A stretch of 64,000 bases of DNA from Orbus hercynius (GTDB lineage: Bacteria; Pseudomonadota; Gammaproteobacteria; Enterobacterales; Orbaceae): the NCBI RefSeq assembly GCF_003634275.1, contig NZ_RBWY01000001.1:803955-867954 (forward strand), written 5' to 3'. A model generated the notes under the pieces. The model had not been told where the DNA came from. It searched no databases and was given only the letters and a program-made list of their open reading frames with translations. Positions 38,333 through 46,302 of the stretch are shown here, piece by piece; position 1 is the first letter of the stretch, and each line of letters begins with the position of its first letter. Made by a program: the position numbers and the translations under genes.

Positions 38333-39187
38333 ATGCCATATTTTCGTCAATTACTGATTGCTTTTTACATAGCACTATGCCTACCGACCTTTGCCGAACA
38401 AGCAACACTCGATAAAATAAAAGCAGTTGAAAGCCAGCTTAATACTCGAGTTGGTTATGCCGAGCTCGATTTCAACAGCGGCTTAATGCTTGAAAGCTAT
38501 CGAGCAACAGAACGCTTCCCTATGATGAGTACGTTTAAAGTCCTGCTCTGCGGCGCGGTATTATCGCGCGTTGACTCCGGATTAGAGCACCTTGATCGCC
38601 GCATCGTCTATCACCCAAATGACCTCATTACCTATTCACCCGTTACTAAAGACCACCTGTCAGAGGGGATGAGCGTGGCTGAATTATGCAGCGCAAGCAT
38701 CACAATGAGCGATAATACCGCCGCCAATTTATTATTATCAACAATCGGAGGACCACACGCCTTAACCCAATTTTTGCGAGAGATGGATGACCCAGTTACT
38801 CGTCTCGATCGCATTGAACCCATGTTAAACCAATCACTACCTAATGATGAACGTGATACCACTACGCCTGAAGCAATGGCAATCACATTACATAAGCTAT
38901 TAACTGGCAACACGCTTACTCAAACATCAAAGCAGCAACTCATAGATTGGATGGTGGCTGATAAAGTCGGCGGACCGCTTTTACGTTCTGTGCTACCTGA
39001 TGGCTGGTTTATTGCTGACAAAACAGGAGCAGGAGAACGTGGTTCTCGGGGCATTATCGCCGTATTGGGTCCTGATGATAAACCTGCCCGTATCGTCGTT
39101 ATCTACTTAACCGGCAGTTGGGCAAACATGAATCAGCTTAACGAGCAAATAGCAGCGGTAGGTGCTTCACTAATCAAACACTGGTAA
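38333..39187 (+). CDS. class A beta-lactamase closely resembling TEM
   Basis: The 284-residue exported serine beta-lactamase has a signal peptide of about 21 residues (cleavage after FA). Catalytic motifs: S66-T-F-K69 (Ambler 70-73), S126-D-N128 (130-132), E162 (166) in EPMLN, and K230-T-G232 (234-236). R239 (244) and the C73/C119 disulfide pair of TEM/SHV are present. Long blocks are identical to TEM as I remember it: [45 protein letters not shown] and ASLIKHW; by eye roughly two thirds of positions agree. Differences include Thr at Ambler 182 (Met in TEM-1), KTG instead of KSG, Ile at 165 and Thr at 104. AAGGA lies seven bases before ATG. Hydrolysis of penicillins is expected. Confidence 0.97.
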   Translation: MPYFRQLLIAFYIALCLPTFAEQATLDKIKAVESQLNTRVGYAELDFNSGLMLESYRATERFPMMSTFKVLLCGAVLSRVDSGLEHLDRRIVYHPNDLITYSPVTKDHLSEGMSVAELCSASITMSDNTAANLLLSTIGGPHALTQFLREMDDPVTRLDRIEPMLNQSLPNDERDTTTPEAMAITLHKLLTGNTLTQTSKQQLIDWMVADKVGGPLLRSVLPDGWFIADKTGAGERGSRGIIAVLGPDDKPARIVVIYLTGSWANMNQLNEQIAAVGASLIKHW

Positions 39188-39285
39188 CACAAAGTGAACT
39201 TAGCCTTATTCTGTTATCTCACTTTACTTACTTTATAAATTATTTCCATTTTTTTACACGAAAATCTATTGAAGTTCGCATTTTA

Positions 39286-39305
39286 TACTGTATATTTATA
39301 CATAA
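39286..39305 (+). promoter_or_regulatory. LexA (SOS) box before umuD
   Basis: TACTGTATATTTATACATAA matches the LexA consensus TACTGTATATATATACAGTA closely: CTGT-N8-ACAT, one change in the outer tetranucleotide. It overlaps the likely -10 region downstream of TTGAAG (39269-39274) and lies 66 bases before the umuD start. Confidence 0.85.
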
Positions 39306-39371
39306 TCGTTTTTAATCACGGTAATTACTAAAAATAGTGATTACGATTACGCTAATTTTAGGAGATTTTTG

Positions 39372-39812
39372 TTGCAAAAATTCAGTTGTCTCGTGCTCGG
39401 CCGTGTGGATAATACTGTAACACACCCTTTACCATTGGTAGATACGCCAGTTAGAGCAGGATTCCCCTCACCAGCAGATGATTATTTAGAAGCTAAACTT
39501 GATTTAACTGAACACTTAGTTAAGCATCCAAGTGCCACATACTATATTAAAGCAATAGGTGATTCGATGGTTGACTGCGGTATTTTTAGTGGTGATCTGC
39601 TCATTGTTGATCGCTCTTTAGCGCCACAGATAGATGATATTGTCATTGCAGCGATTGATGGTGAATTGACCTGTAAACGTTTAGGATTAATTAAAGGCCA
39701 ATATCATTTGTTATCCGGTAATGCACTCTATCCGCCCATTGCCTTAGTAGGTAAAGAGGTACATATTTGGGGCATTGTGATTCACGCAATCCATTCATTA
39801 CGAGGACATTAA
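39372..39812 (+). CDS. umuD: UmuD-like SOS mutagenesis protein (S24 peptidase)
   Basis: The 146-residue LexA/UmuD-type protein lacks a DNA-binding domain. RecA-stimulated self-cleavage should occur at A29-G30 (VRAGFPSP, cf. Cys24-Gly25 in UmuD). The catalytic dyad is S65 (GDSMVD) and K102 (ELTCKRL). Processed UmuD' joins UmuC to form DNA polymerase V. The start is a TTG; of two adjacent TTG codons the second (39372) has AGGAG at the better seven-base spacing. The stop overlaps the umuC ATG (TAATG). A LexA box lies upstream. Confidence 0.93.
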   Translation: MQKFSCLVLGRVDNTVTHPLPLVDTPVRAGFPSPADDYLEAKLDLTEHLVKHPSATYYIKAIGDSMVDCGIFSGDLLIVDRSLAPQIDDIVIAAIDGELTCKRLGLIKGQYHLLSGNALYPPIALVGKEVHIWGIVIHAIHSLRGH

Positions 39813-41080
39813 TGATTGGTTTAGTTGATTGTAATAACTTTTATGCCTCTTGTGAACGCGTGTTTAATCCCAAACTCGAAGGTAAGCCGATTGGTATTTT
39901 ATCCAATAATGATGGCTGTGTAATTGCGCGGTCCAATGAATTAAAACCATTGGTGCCAATGGGCATGCCGGCTTACCAGATCCCAGCAAATATCCGAAAA
40001 AAAATGATACTATTAAGCTCTAATTATGAACTTTATGGTGACATGAGTAAGCGAGTTTTTGATACCGTGCGAGACGATACTGTCGATGTCGAACCTTACT
40101 CAATTGATGAAGCATTTATCATATTAGATGGCTTACCCGACGTTATATCACATTGTCAATCATTAAGGGCAAGAGTAATACGTCATACCGGTATCCCGGT
40201 GAGCATTGGTATTGCATCAACCCGAACCTTGGCAAAAGTAGCCAATCATATCGCTAAAAAACAAGCCATTTATCAAAGCGTGTGTTATTTACCCAACGAC
40301 AGTGCGTTGTTGATTAAGACTTTAAAACAGTTTCCAGTTGGGGATGTATGGGGCGTTGGCAGGCGTATTGCATCAAAACTACAGATATTAGGTATTCATA
40401 CTGCATGGGATTTACGTCAGGCGAATGCCAAACAAATTAGGCGACAGTTTTCAGTCGTGCTTGAGCGCACAGTATTAGAACTTCAAGGAACGCCTTGCAT
40501 TGAGTTGGATGATTTAACGACACCAAAGCAAAATATCATGACCTCACGTAGCTTTGGTCAATTAACGGATAAATTATTTGATTTACAAGAAGCGATTCGT
40601 GTCCATGCCAGTCGTGGTGCTGAAAAACTGAGGCATCAACATTCGGTTGCCAGTGCCGTACTGGTCTTTTTAAAAACCAATCGATTTCGTGCACAGTTAA
40701 CGCAGTATCATCCCTCAATTGTTATGCCACTGCCCTCACCTAGTGATGACTCAAGGCTAATTATTCAAGCTGCACAAAAAGGATTACTGGCTATTTATAA
40801 AAAAAATTTTTTATTTATGAAAGCCGGCGTCATGCTTGTTGACTTAAAAGCCAAAAATTCAGACATTCAGTTTGATTTATTTACACGTTCACAAGGGACA
40901 CAACAAATAGCTAAAAAAGATAAACTAATGCAAACCCTTGATGCCATTAACCAAAAAATGGGTAAAAACACGGTGCAATTAGGCGGCGTTAGAAAACAAG
41001 CGCCTTGGCAGATTAAACGCGAATTACTAAGCCCACGCTATACAACGCGGTGGAATGAATTATTGAGGGTTAAATCATGA
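39812..41080 (+). CDS. umuC: DNA polymerase V catalytic subunit UmuC
   Basis: The 422-residue Y-family polymerase (E. coli UmuC 422) performs translesion synthesis with UmuD'. The N-terminal metal site is LVDCNNFYASCERVF (D6), and the second is YSIDEAFI near residue 100. ARSNELK and the SIGIASTRTLAKVANH palm segment are typical, and a UmuC C-terminal domain follows the HhH region. ATG 39812 overlaps the umuD stop and has GAGG six bases upstream. The reading frame is also open upstream within umuD, but that is not the start. It overlaps cho by four bases. Confidence 0.96.
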   Translation: MIGLVDCNNFYASCERVFNPKLEGKPIGILSNNDGCVIARSNELKPLVPMGMPAYQIPANIRKKMILLSSNYELYGDMSKRVFDTVRDDTVDVEPYSIDEAFIILDGLPDVISHCQSLRARVIRHTGIPVSIGIASTRTLAKVANHIAKKQAIYQSVCYLPNDSALLIKTLKQFPVGDVWGVGRRIASKLQILGIHTAWDLRQANAKQIRRQFSVVLERTVLELQGTPCIELDDLTTPKQNIMTSRSFGQLTDKLFDLQEAIRVHASRGAEKLRHQHSVASAVLVFLKTNRFRAQLTQYHPSIVMPLPSPSDDSRLIIQAAQKGLLAIYKKNFLFMKAGVMLVDLKAKNSDIQFDLFTRSQGTQQIAKKDKLMQTLDAINQKMGKNTVQLGGVRKQAPWQIKRELLSPRYTTRWNELLRVKS

Positions 41081-41886
41081 TTCTTGATTGCTGTTATACA
41101 TTACCAGAGCGACCTGGCGTTTATTATTTTTATGATAACGCCAATATTTTACTTTACATAGGCAAAAGTAAAAACATTCGTAAAAGAGTACTGTCGCATT
41201 TTTATCGTCACGATGAAACTAAGCGCCATGCCGATTTAATTAAACAAACAGCGTATATTGATTTTACCTGTACCGCAGGGGAATTAGGTGCTTTATTACT
41301 TGAGTCAGCCGAAATCAAAAAACGACAGCCAATCTACAATAGGCGTTTAAGAAAGCATCAAAATCTCTACTCTTGGGTCTTAAATGATGAGCTTAAACCT
41401 ATATTACACCGAGTCGATGATATTTGTGATGATAAAATGAGTATCGGTTTGTACCGAGCTCAGGCAAGTGCTAAGCAGTGGTTATTGCAGTTAATTGAAA
41501 AAAATGAACTGTGTGCTAAAGTGCTTGGATTAGAATCAGCGCATCGACACTGCTGTTTTAATTATCAATTGAAGCGTTGTCGTGGCGCTTGCTGCGGTAG
41601 AGAGACAATTGATAGTCATAATCATCGTTTAATGCAAGCATTTGAACAATATGCGCTGATAGCCTGGCCTTGGCAATCAGCTATAGCCATTGTTGAGGAA
41701 GACTCACTTTACCAATGCAAAGCATTTCATATTATCAATCAATGGCGGTATTTAGGCTCGGTAGCAGATTTAGGTGATACACCAGTTGGGCCATTACCGA
41801 GTTTTAGTCGTGATAGTTATCAAATTTTAATACGCTACCTACAATACGAAAACCCGGTCATCATTGAATTAGCCCAATTGGCATAA
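41077..41886 (+). CDS. cho: UvrC-like endonuclease Cho
   Basis: The 269-residue protein is homologous to the N-terminal half of UvrC. GIY-YIG nuclease: GVYYF at 14-18, LYIGKSKNIRKR at 26-37, and the LLLESAEIKKRQPIYN block. The Cys-rich CCFNYQLKRCRGACCG region (about 168-183) matches that of UvrC. The RNase H-like and HhH parts are absent, as in E. coli Cho (about 295 residues), which makes an alternative 3' incision at bulky lesions. It overlaps umuC (ATGA), so it is an SOS-operon member here. Confidence 0.92.
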   Translation: MILDCCYTLPERPGVYYFYDNANILLYIGKSKNIRKRVLSHFYRHDETKRHADLIKQTAYIDFTCTAGELGALLLESAEIKKRQPIYNRRLRKHQNLYSWVLNDELKPILHRVDDICDDKMSIGLYRAQASAKQWLLQLIEKNELCAKVLGLESAHRHCCFNYQLKRCRGACCGRETIDSHNHRLMQAFEQYALIAWPWQSAIAIVEEDSLYQCKAFHIINQWRYLGSVADLGDTPVGPLPSFSRDSYQILIRYLQYENPVIIELAQLA

Positions 41887-41918
41887 TAATGGCAAACACA
41901 ACTGATCTTATCAACGCC

Positions 41919-43037
41919 TTATTCTGCCAATCCTTTTTCTTTCAGCCAATTGGCTAAATGATCGGCCACTGCGACATTATTTAAATCCTGCATTGGGAAA
42001 TGGGTATTGCCTTTAATGCCAACCTCCGGCAAATGAACTACTGTAACATCGCCACCATGTTTATTGACTACCTGCGCCCACTGTTTTGCCAGAGACAATC
42101 GAATGCGCCACTGATCTTTACCTTGAATTTTCGATGGTTGATCAGCAATATTATCACCAAAATAGATGATAATGGGCATATTAGTCAGCTGCTTAAACTC
42201 AGCTTTACTCACCTTAGTCGGCTCAATATTACCAAATGCACTGTCAATCGTTGCGGGCACTTCACCATCAGGGAAAGGAAAATTACCCGGTTCAATCGCA
42301 ACGATGCCTTTGATCAAATCTGGCGCTTTGATGCCAGCAAACCAACCGGCAATTCCCCCTTGAGAATGTGTTACCAATACCCCATTACCAATACGTTCAA
42401 ATAAGGCTGTTAAACTCTCAGCAATCACATCGACATCAAATGCACCAGTATTTGGCGTCATTTGACGGAAAAATTGATCTAAACTTGCAGCATCTTGCGG
42501 AAAGGCCACTCCGTTAAAAAATTGCGGATATTCCCCCATGCGAAATTGAGCAAACCAAAATTGATCATCTGGCGTGGCTGAAATTTTGCCATCTATGGTT
42601 GAACGCCCAGACCAACCTCGACGCGGCTGATCAACTAAATAAACCGCATAATTTTTTCGTAAAAAAAGGTTGTTCCAACCTTCGCGTCCATCGGGTGTGG
42701 TTTGCCAAGTCCGCATAGACTGCCCGGCACCATGTAAAAATACCAACGGTAACTTTTTGGCATTGCTTGGAATTTGGTAGCTGACGGTAGCATGATCACC
42801 ATGCAAGGTTTGCCCACCACTCGCAATACTTTCGTTAAATACCGCCATAAACTCATTGCTGGTGTGATTTTGCGTAATTTCGGGACGAGGCTGGTAAGTT
42901 CCGTCACTGGTTTTAACTGTGCCCCCAACCGCAAAGCTGCCTTGTTGTTCAATAATTAAAGGATTTACACTGACAGGGGTGGCATTAGCGCAAGACATCG
43001 CTAGAGTGAGTGCTGTGAAGGTCGCAAGTTTTTTCAT
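41919..43037 (-). CDS. exported alpha/beta-hydrolase
   Basis: The 372-residue protein has a signal peptide (cleavage after ANA, residue 19) and an alpha/beta-hydrolase fold. The oxyanion segment is LHGAGQS (101-107), the nucleophile S225 in VTHSQGGIAGW, and a late His is in GNTHFPMQDL. RRGWSGRS at 139-146 is a recognizable block of secreted esterase-like proteins. The substrate is unknown. AGGA lies seven bases before ATG. It is the last gene of the minus-strand run from 46192; a hairpin in the 141-base gap upstream suggests it also has its own promoter. Confidence 0.85.
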   Translation of the reverse strand: MKKLATFTALTLAMSCANATPVSVNPLIIEQQGSFAVGGTVKTSDGTYQPRPEITQNHTSNEFMAVFNESIASGGQTLHGDHATVSYQIPSNAKKLPLVFLHGAGQSMRTWQTTPDGREGWNNLFLRKNYAVYLVDQPRRGWSGRSTIDGKISATPDDQFWFAQFRMGEYPQFFNGVAFPQDAASLDQFFRQMTPNTGAFDVDVIAESLTALFERIGNGVLVTHSQGGIAGWFAGIKAPDLIKGIVAIEPGNFPFPDGEVPATIDSAFGNIEPTKVSKAEFKQLTNMPIIIYFGDNIADQPSKIQGKDQWRIRLSLAKQWAQVVNKHGGDVTVVHLPEVGIKGNTHFPMQDLNNVAVADHLANWLKEKGLAE

Positions 43038-43139
43038 TATGTTGTCCTTTATAAGATTGCATTGCCATTATTGTCTCAGGTTCACTTAAAATAACACGAT
43101 TAAAATATTAAGATAAAACGGTGAGATGGTTTAATCATA

Positions 43140-43174
43140 AAATGCAATAGCGACATTGATGTGCTATCGCATTT
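43140..43174 (-). terminator. hairpin after the NAD(P)-binding protein gene
   Basis: AAATGCAATAGC (43140-43151) and GCTATCGCATTT (43163-43174) form a 12-bp stem with one mismatch. Read on the minus strand it is followed by TTATGATT-like bases just after the gene that stops at 43179. Likely terminator. Confidence 0.6.
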
Positions 43175-43178
43175 GCTA

Positions 43179-43928
43179 TTATGTTGTTATTACAGCCAAA
43201 TCTCGCAATACCCTTTCAGGTTCTGGTGAAAGAGGTAAATTATTCGGATCATTTATACCATCAAAATTATCCTGCTTGCGGTCAACTAATGCATCAGCAA
43301 ATAAAGCTTCAAAATCGGTAGTACGATCACCTTTGACTGAAAATAGTTCTACAGTACGATCAGTCGCATTGACTGTTTGCAAACTGCGAACCAGAACTTC
43401 ACCAATTTGACGGCGAGAGACACCACCATCTTGCGCCGTAAATGTGTAATGATATCGATCATCATTTTGAGCAACAACCAACGTAAGCTCATCAGCTTGA
43501 TTGTGATCGAACCAACTTGGACGAATAATCGTATAAGGCACACCACTAGCACGAACTAAACGTTCAGAACGGCGCTTCCAACGGCTATTTTCGCGCTCCG
43601 CGGTAGCATAAATCGAAGTCATTAATGCCAGCCGTTTGACTTTTCCTTTCAGGGCAAACAAAACATTACGTACGCCATTGTAATCTACTGATTCGGCCAT
43701 TTCACTATCGTAACTACCTTGGGCAAATATCACCGCATCAACCGCTTCTAATGTAAGCGCTTTAGTTAAATCTCCGTGAATTAATCGTACATTACTCTCA
43801 AAATTGACCCGCAGTGGATCACGAACTAACGCATATACTGTTAATTTTTGTTTTAATGCTTCTTCAACCACAATTCGCCCAATACTACCTGTTGCCCCCA
43901 CCACTAAAACACGATTAATTTGGGTCAT
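43179..43928 (-). CDS. NAD(P)-binding SDR-like protein (NmrA/YwnB type)
   Basis: The 249-residue atypical short-chain dehydrogenase-like protein has the dinucleotide loop GATGSIGR (11-18), a GDL at about 52-54, and RPSWF in place of the usual catalytic Tyr-Lys pair. This is the NAD(P)H-binding family of quinone-reductase-like and regulatory proteins. GGAG lies seven bases before ATG. It starts 25 bases after the cupin gene's stop and is probably in the same operon. It is the only cytoplasmic product of that cluster. Confidence 0.85.
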   Translation of the reverse strand: MTQINRVLVVGATGSIGRIVVEEALKQKLTVYALVRDPLRVNFESNVRLIHGDLTKALTLEAVDAVIFAQGSYDSEMAESVDYNGVRNVLFALKGKVKRLALMTSIYATAERENSRWKRRSERLVRASGVPYTIIRPSWFDHNQADELTLVVAQNDDRYHYTFTAQDGGVSRRQIGEVLVRSLQTVNATDRTVELFSVKGDRTTDFEALFADALVDRKQDNFDGINDPNNLPLSPEPERVLRDLAVITT

Positions 43929-43952
43929 GTTAACACTCCATTAATAAAACGA

Positions 43953-45059
43953 TTATTTATTCACATCATCCCATACAGCACGAAGATTGTTTGCCTGCTG
44001 TGGATTGACACAATCAGTAAGCTGAGTAAAGCTATGTTCAGTCAAACCAAGATTTTTCAGTAAGGTTAAATGTGAACGTAACTGAGCATTGACGCTTTCA
44101 CCTAATCCTAGCAAGCTACCGATAGTAGCAAGTTCACGCTCAACATCACCCAAATTATCACGGCTAAACTGGTAACCAAATAGCTGCGCTTTAATGGCAT
44201 AATCCACCGCTGGCGCAAAATCAAAGATTGGCGTATGGGTCGAACGCTGCGTCAATGCGGCTAATTTTTGGGTCCCTAACGCGTAATAGTCAACTTGACC
44301 CAATTCCGTTGCAGCTCTCCCTGGCGGATCAATAATGCCCTGTTTAGCTCGCTGCTCTATCACCAATTTTAATGTCATCATACCGTTTAACGTTTTTGGT
44401 GCACCGATATACGAAAATTGGTGCGATATCGCTTCCTTCAATTCACTCACCGTTAAACCAGCATGCAAACCTTGCTCAGTTGCGGCGGTGACAGCAATTT
44501 GATCACCGTCAGTAACCGCAATTGCTAGCGGAATGATTTTAAGTTGTTTAGCCGTAAATCCATCAGCCGCAATCCGCTCGATATGAACAAGATAGTTAGT
44601 ATTTTCTGGTATCACCTTTTCGAACCATGTTACGGTATTTCCTTGTGCAGGGCTGATCGCAATATGACTCATTGCGGTAAATTCACCCGCGCCATGCCAA
44701 TGCTTAACGTTGGGCGCAATCCATACCACATCACCTTTCGTGATGAGTTGTTCTGCTTGCCCAAACTGCTGAAAACGCCCTGTGCCATCAATAACAATTA
44801 AATATTGCCCTTGACTATGCGAATGCCAATCGGTAAAGCCATTCGGCTCAAAATGCACCACTGCGGGTATCACATCGCCATGACTTGGCAGTGTTGGCAA
44901 GCGAGCGAAAGCTGCGTTACCACTAAAATGGTGGCTATCTGCCGATTGTAAGCGCTGCTCGGTTTTTGCAGTCAGTTTAGTATCCATAATTTCCGCCGTG
45001 GCAAATTGCGTAAACACCGTCAGCGAAAGCGCCGTCAACAGGTTAGTAATATTAGCCAT
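43953..45059 (-). CDS. exported cupin fused to two carboxymuconolactone decarboxylase-like domains
   Basis: The 368-residue protein has a signal peptide (MANITNLLTALSLTVF..., cleavage after ATA about residue 22). A cupin barrel follows at about 60-140, with metal-ligand motifs WHSHSQGQY (H79, H81) and KHWHGAG (H120, H122). Two CMD-like helical domains follow at about 155-260 and 270-350. The CxxC of AhpD-type CMD proteins is absent. I start at ATG 45059 because the signal peptide begins there and AGAGA is well placed; an in-frame ATG at 45086 would bury the signal. Function is unknown; an oxidative or lactone-related activity is a guess. Confidence 0.82.
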   Translation of the reverse strand: MANITNLLTALSLTVFTQFATAEIMDTKLTAKTEQRLQSADSHHFSGNAAFARLPTLPSHGDVIPAVVHFEPNGFTDWHSHSQGQYLIVIDGTGRFQQFGQAEQLITKGDVVWIAPNVKHWHGAGEFTAMSHIAISPAQGNTVTWFEKVIPENTNYLVHIERIAADGFTAKQLKIIPLAIAVTDGDQIAVTAATEQGLHAGLTVSELKEAISHQFSYIGAPKTLNGMMTLKLVIEQRAKQGIIDPPGRAATELGQVDYYALGTQKLAALTQRSTHTPIFDFAPAVDYAIKAQLFGYQFSRDNLGDVERELATIGSLLGLGESVNAQLRSHLTLLKNLGLTEHSFTQLTDCVNPQQANNLRAVWDDVNK

Positions 45060-45124
45060 TTCTGTTCTCTTGATTGTCAATGCCATCTAAATGATGGTGC
45101 CGATGGCATTACGTGTAAAAATGA

Positions 45125-46192
45125 TTATTTTAAATTTTCACCATAAAATGCCGTTAACTTGTCAGTTATTTGCTTTACATACGGCTGCTTCCAATACGTT
45201 TCGATATGGGTAGCATTAGGTACTAAAAACAGCGCTTTATTATTGGTACCAGTAGCGCTAGCAAACACCTCTTGCGTCATATACAGTGAATCTGCTTTAT
45301 CGCCAGCAATCATGAGTAAAGGTTGATTAATTAAATCAACATTCGTATTCACATCGAATTCCATCAAATCGAGCAAACTATCGACCGTATTGTTCGTTTG
45401 CGAATTGGGATGAGCATGAGTTTGTGCATAATACTCATAACCTTGACGATATAACTCAAACGGTAATGCGGCGACTTGCTCTGCGGTCATATTTTGGCCA
45501 AATGCAGGTGTATATTGGATTTCACCGCCAGCCGCTTCCATCGCGCGCACGTTAGCAATATCCGCTAAACGCTGCCCAATCGACTCTTTTTGGCTACGCA
45601 TAAATCCATTACGACGCACATCGCCAGAGTTAAATAAACTGATTGTTGCGATAGAGGTAAAACGTTTATCGGTTTGTGCCGCTTTTATCGAATAACCACC
45701 GCCACCACAAATGCCGAGTAAACCTAAATAAGTAGTATCCACTCCTGGGTATTGACTAATAAAATCGGCGGCAGCACGAATATCTTCAATACGATTTTGT
45801 GGCTTATCAGTATAACGTGGGGTACCCCCACTTCCGCCTTGATAGGCAGCATCAAAGGCGATAGTAATATAGCCTTGTTCCGCCAGATTTTGCGCATATA
45901 AGCCTGCCACTTGCTCTTTCACGCCACCATTTGGATGGGCAACAACAATAGCTCGATAGGTTTTGACCGGATCATAATTAGCTGGCGTATACACGTTTGC
46001 AACCACTTCAATTCCCGTTTGTTGTTGGACGTATTTAACCGGATGAATATTCACTTTGCCTGCCACATTTTGCGTGATGGCATTATCGTATGTTAGCGTA
46101 AATGGGTTATTACTATAATCTGCGGCCATAGCCTTACCTCCTAATATTGCAGCGAATACCGTTGCAAGTAATGTGATTTTTAAATATTTCAT
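45125..46192 (-). CDS. exported dienelactone-hydrolase-like alpha/beta-hydrolase
   Basis: The 355-residue protein has a signal peptide (cleavage after AMA, residue 23). The alpha/beta-hydrolase core shows VVAHPNGG at 83-90 and the nucleophile elbow GICGGGGY with C162, a Cys nucleophile as in dienelactone hydrolases. The late His is in NATHIETYW. I start at ATG 46192, just before the signal peptide; the frame extends to 46249 but that would hide the signal and cover the repeats of the divergent promoter. It is the first gene of the exported-enzyme cluster, facing a LysR gene. Confidence 0.83.
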   Translation of the reverse strand: MKYLKITLLATVFAAILGGKAMAADYSNNPFTLTYDNAITQNVAGKVNIHPVKYVQQQTGIEVVANVYTPANYDPVKTYRAIVVAHPNGGVKEQVAGLYAQNLAEQGYITIAFDAAYQGGSGGTPRYTDKPQNRIEDIRAAADFISQYPGVDTTYLGLLGICGGGGYSIKAAQTDKRFTSIATISLFNSGDVRRNGFMRSQKESIGQRLADIANVRAMEAAGGEIQYTPAFGQNMTAEQVAALPFELYRQGYEYYAQTHAHPNSQTNNTVDSLLDLMEFDVNTNVDLINQPLLMIAGDKADSLYMTQEVFASATGTNNKALFLVPNATHIETYWKQPYVKQITDKLTAFYGENLK

Positions 46193-46214
46193 GGTGATAT
46201 GCTGAGTAATTATT

Positions 46215-46260
46215 TGATAAGATAGATTATAGGCTGACAGCATTAACATGATAAGATAGA
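46215..46260. promoter_or_regulatory. 12-bp direct repeat in the divergent LysR/hydrolase promoter
   Basis: TGATAAGATAGA occurs at 46215-46226 and again at 46249-46260, 34 bases apart (about three helix turns). It lies in the 110-base gap between the divergent LysR gene and the exported hydrolase. Position and spacing suit a LysR operator; binding is inferred. Confidence 0.55.
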
Positions 46261-46302
46261 ATAATCATAATGAGCTTGTGAATAAAATTCAGCAATAGGT
46301 TA

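Noticed and set aside
39767-39811. Upstream extension of umuC into umuD
   Set aside because: ATG 39812 has GAGG at six bases and gives the conserved UmuC N-terminus; the longer frame is fortuitous.
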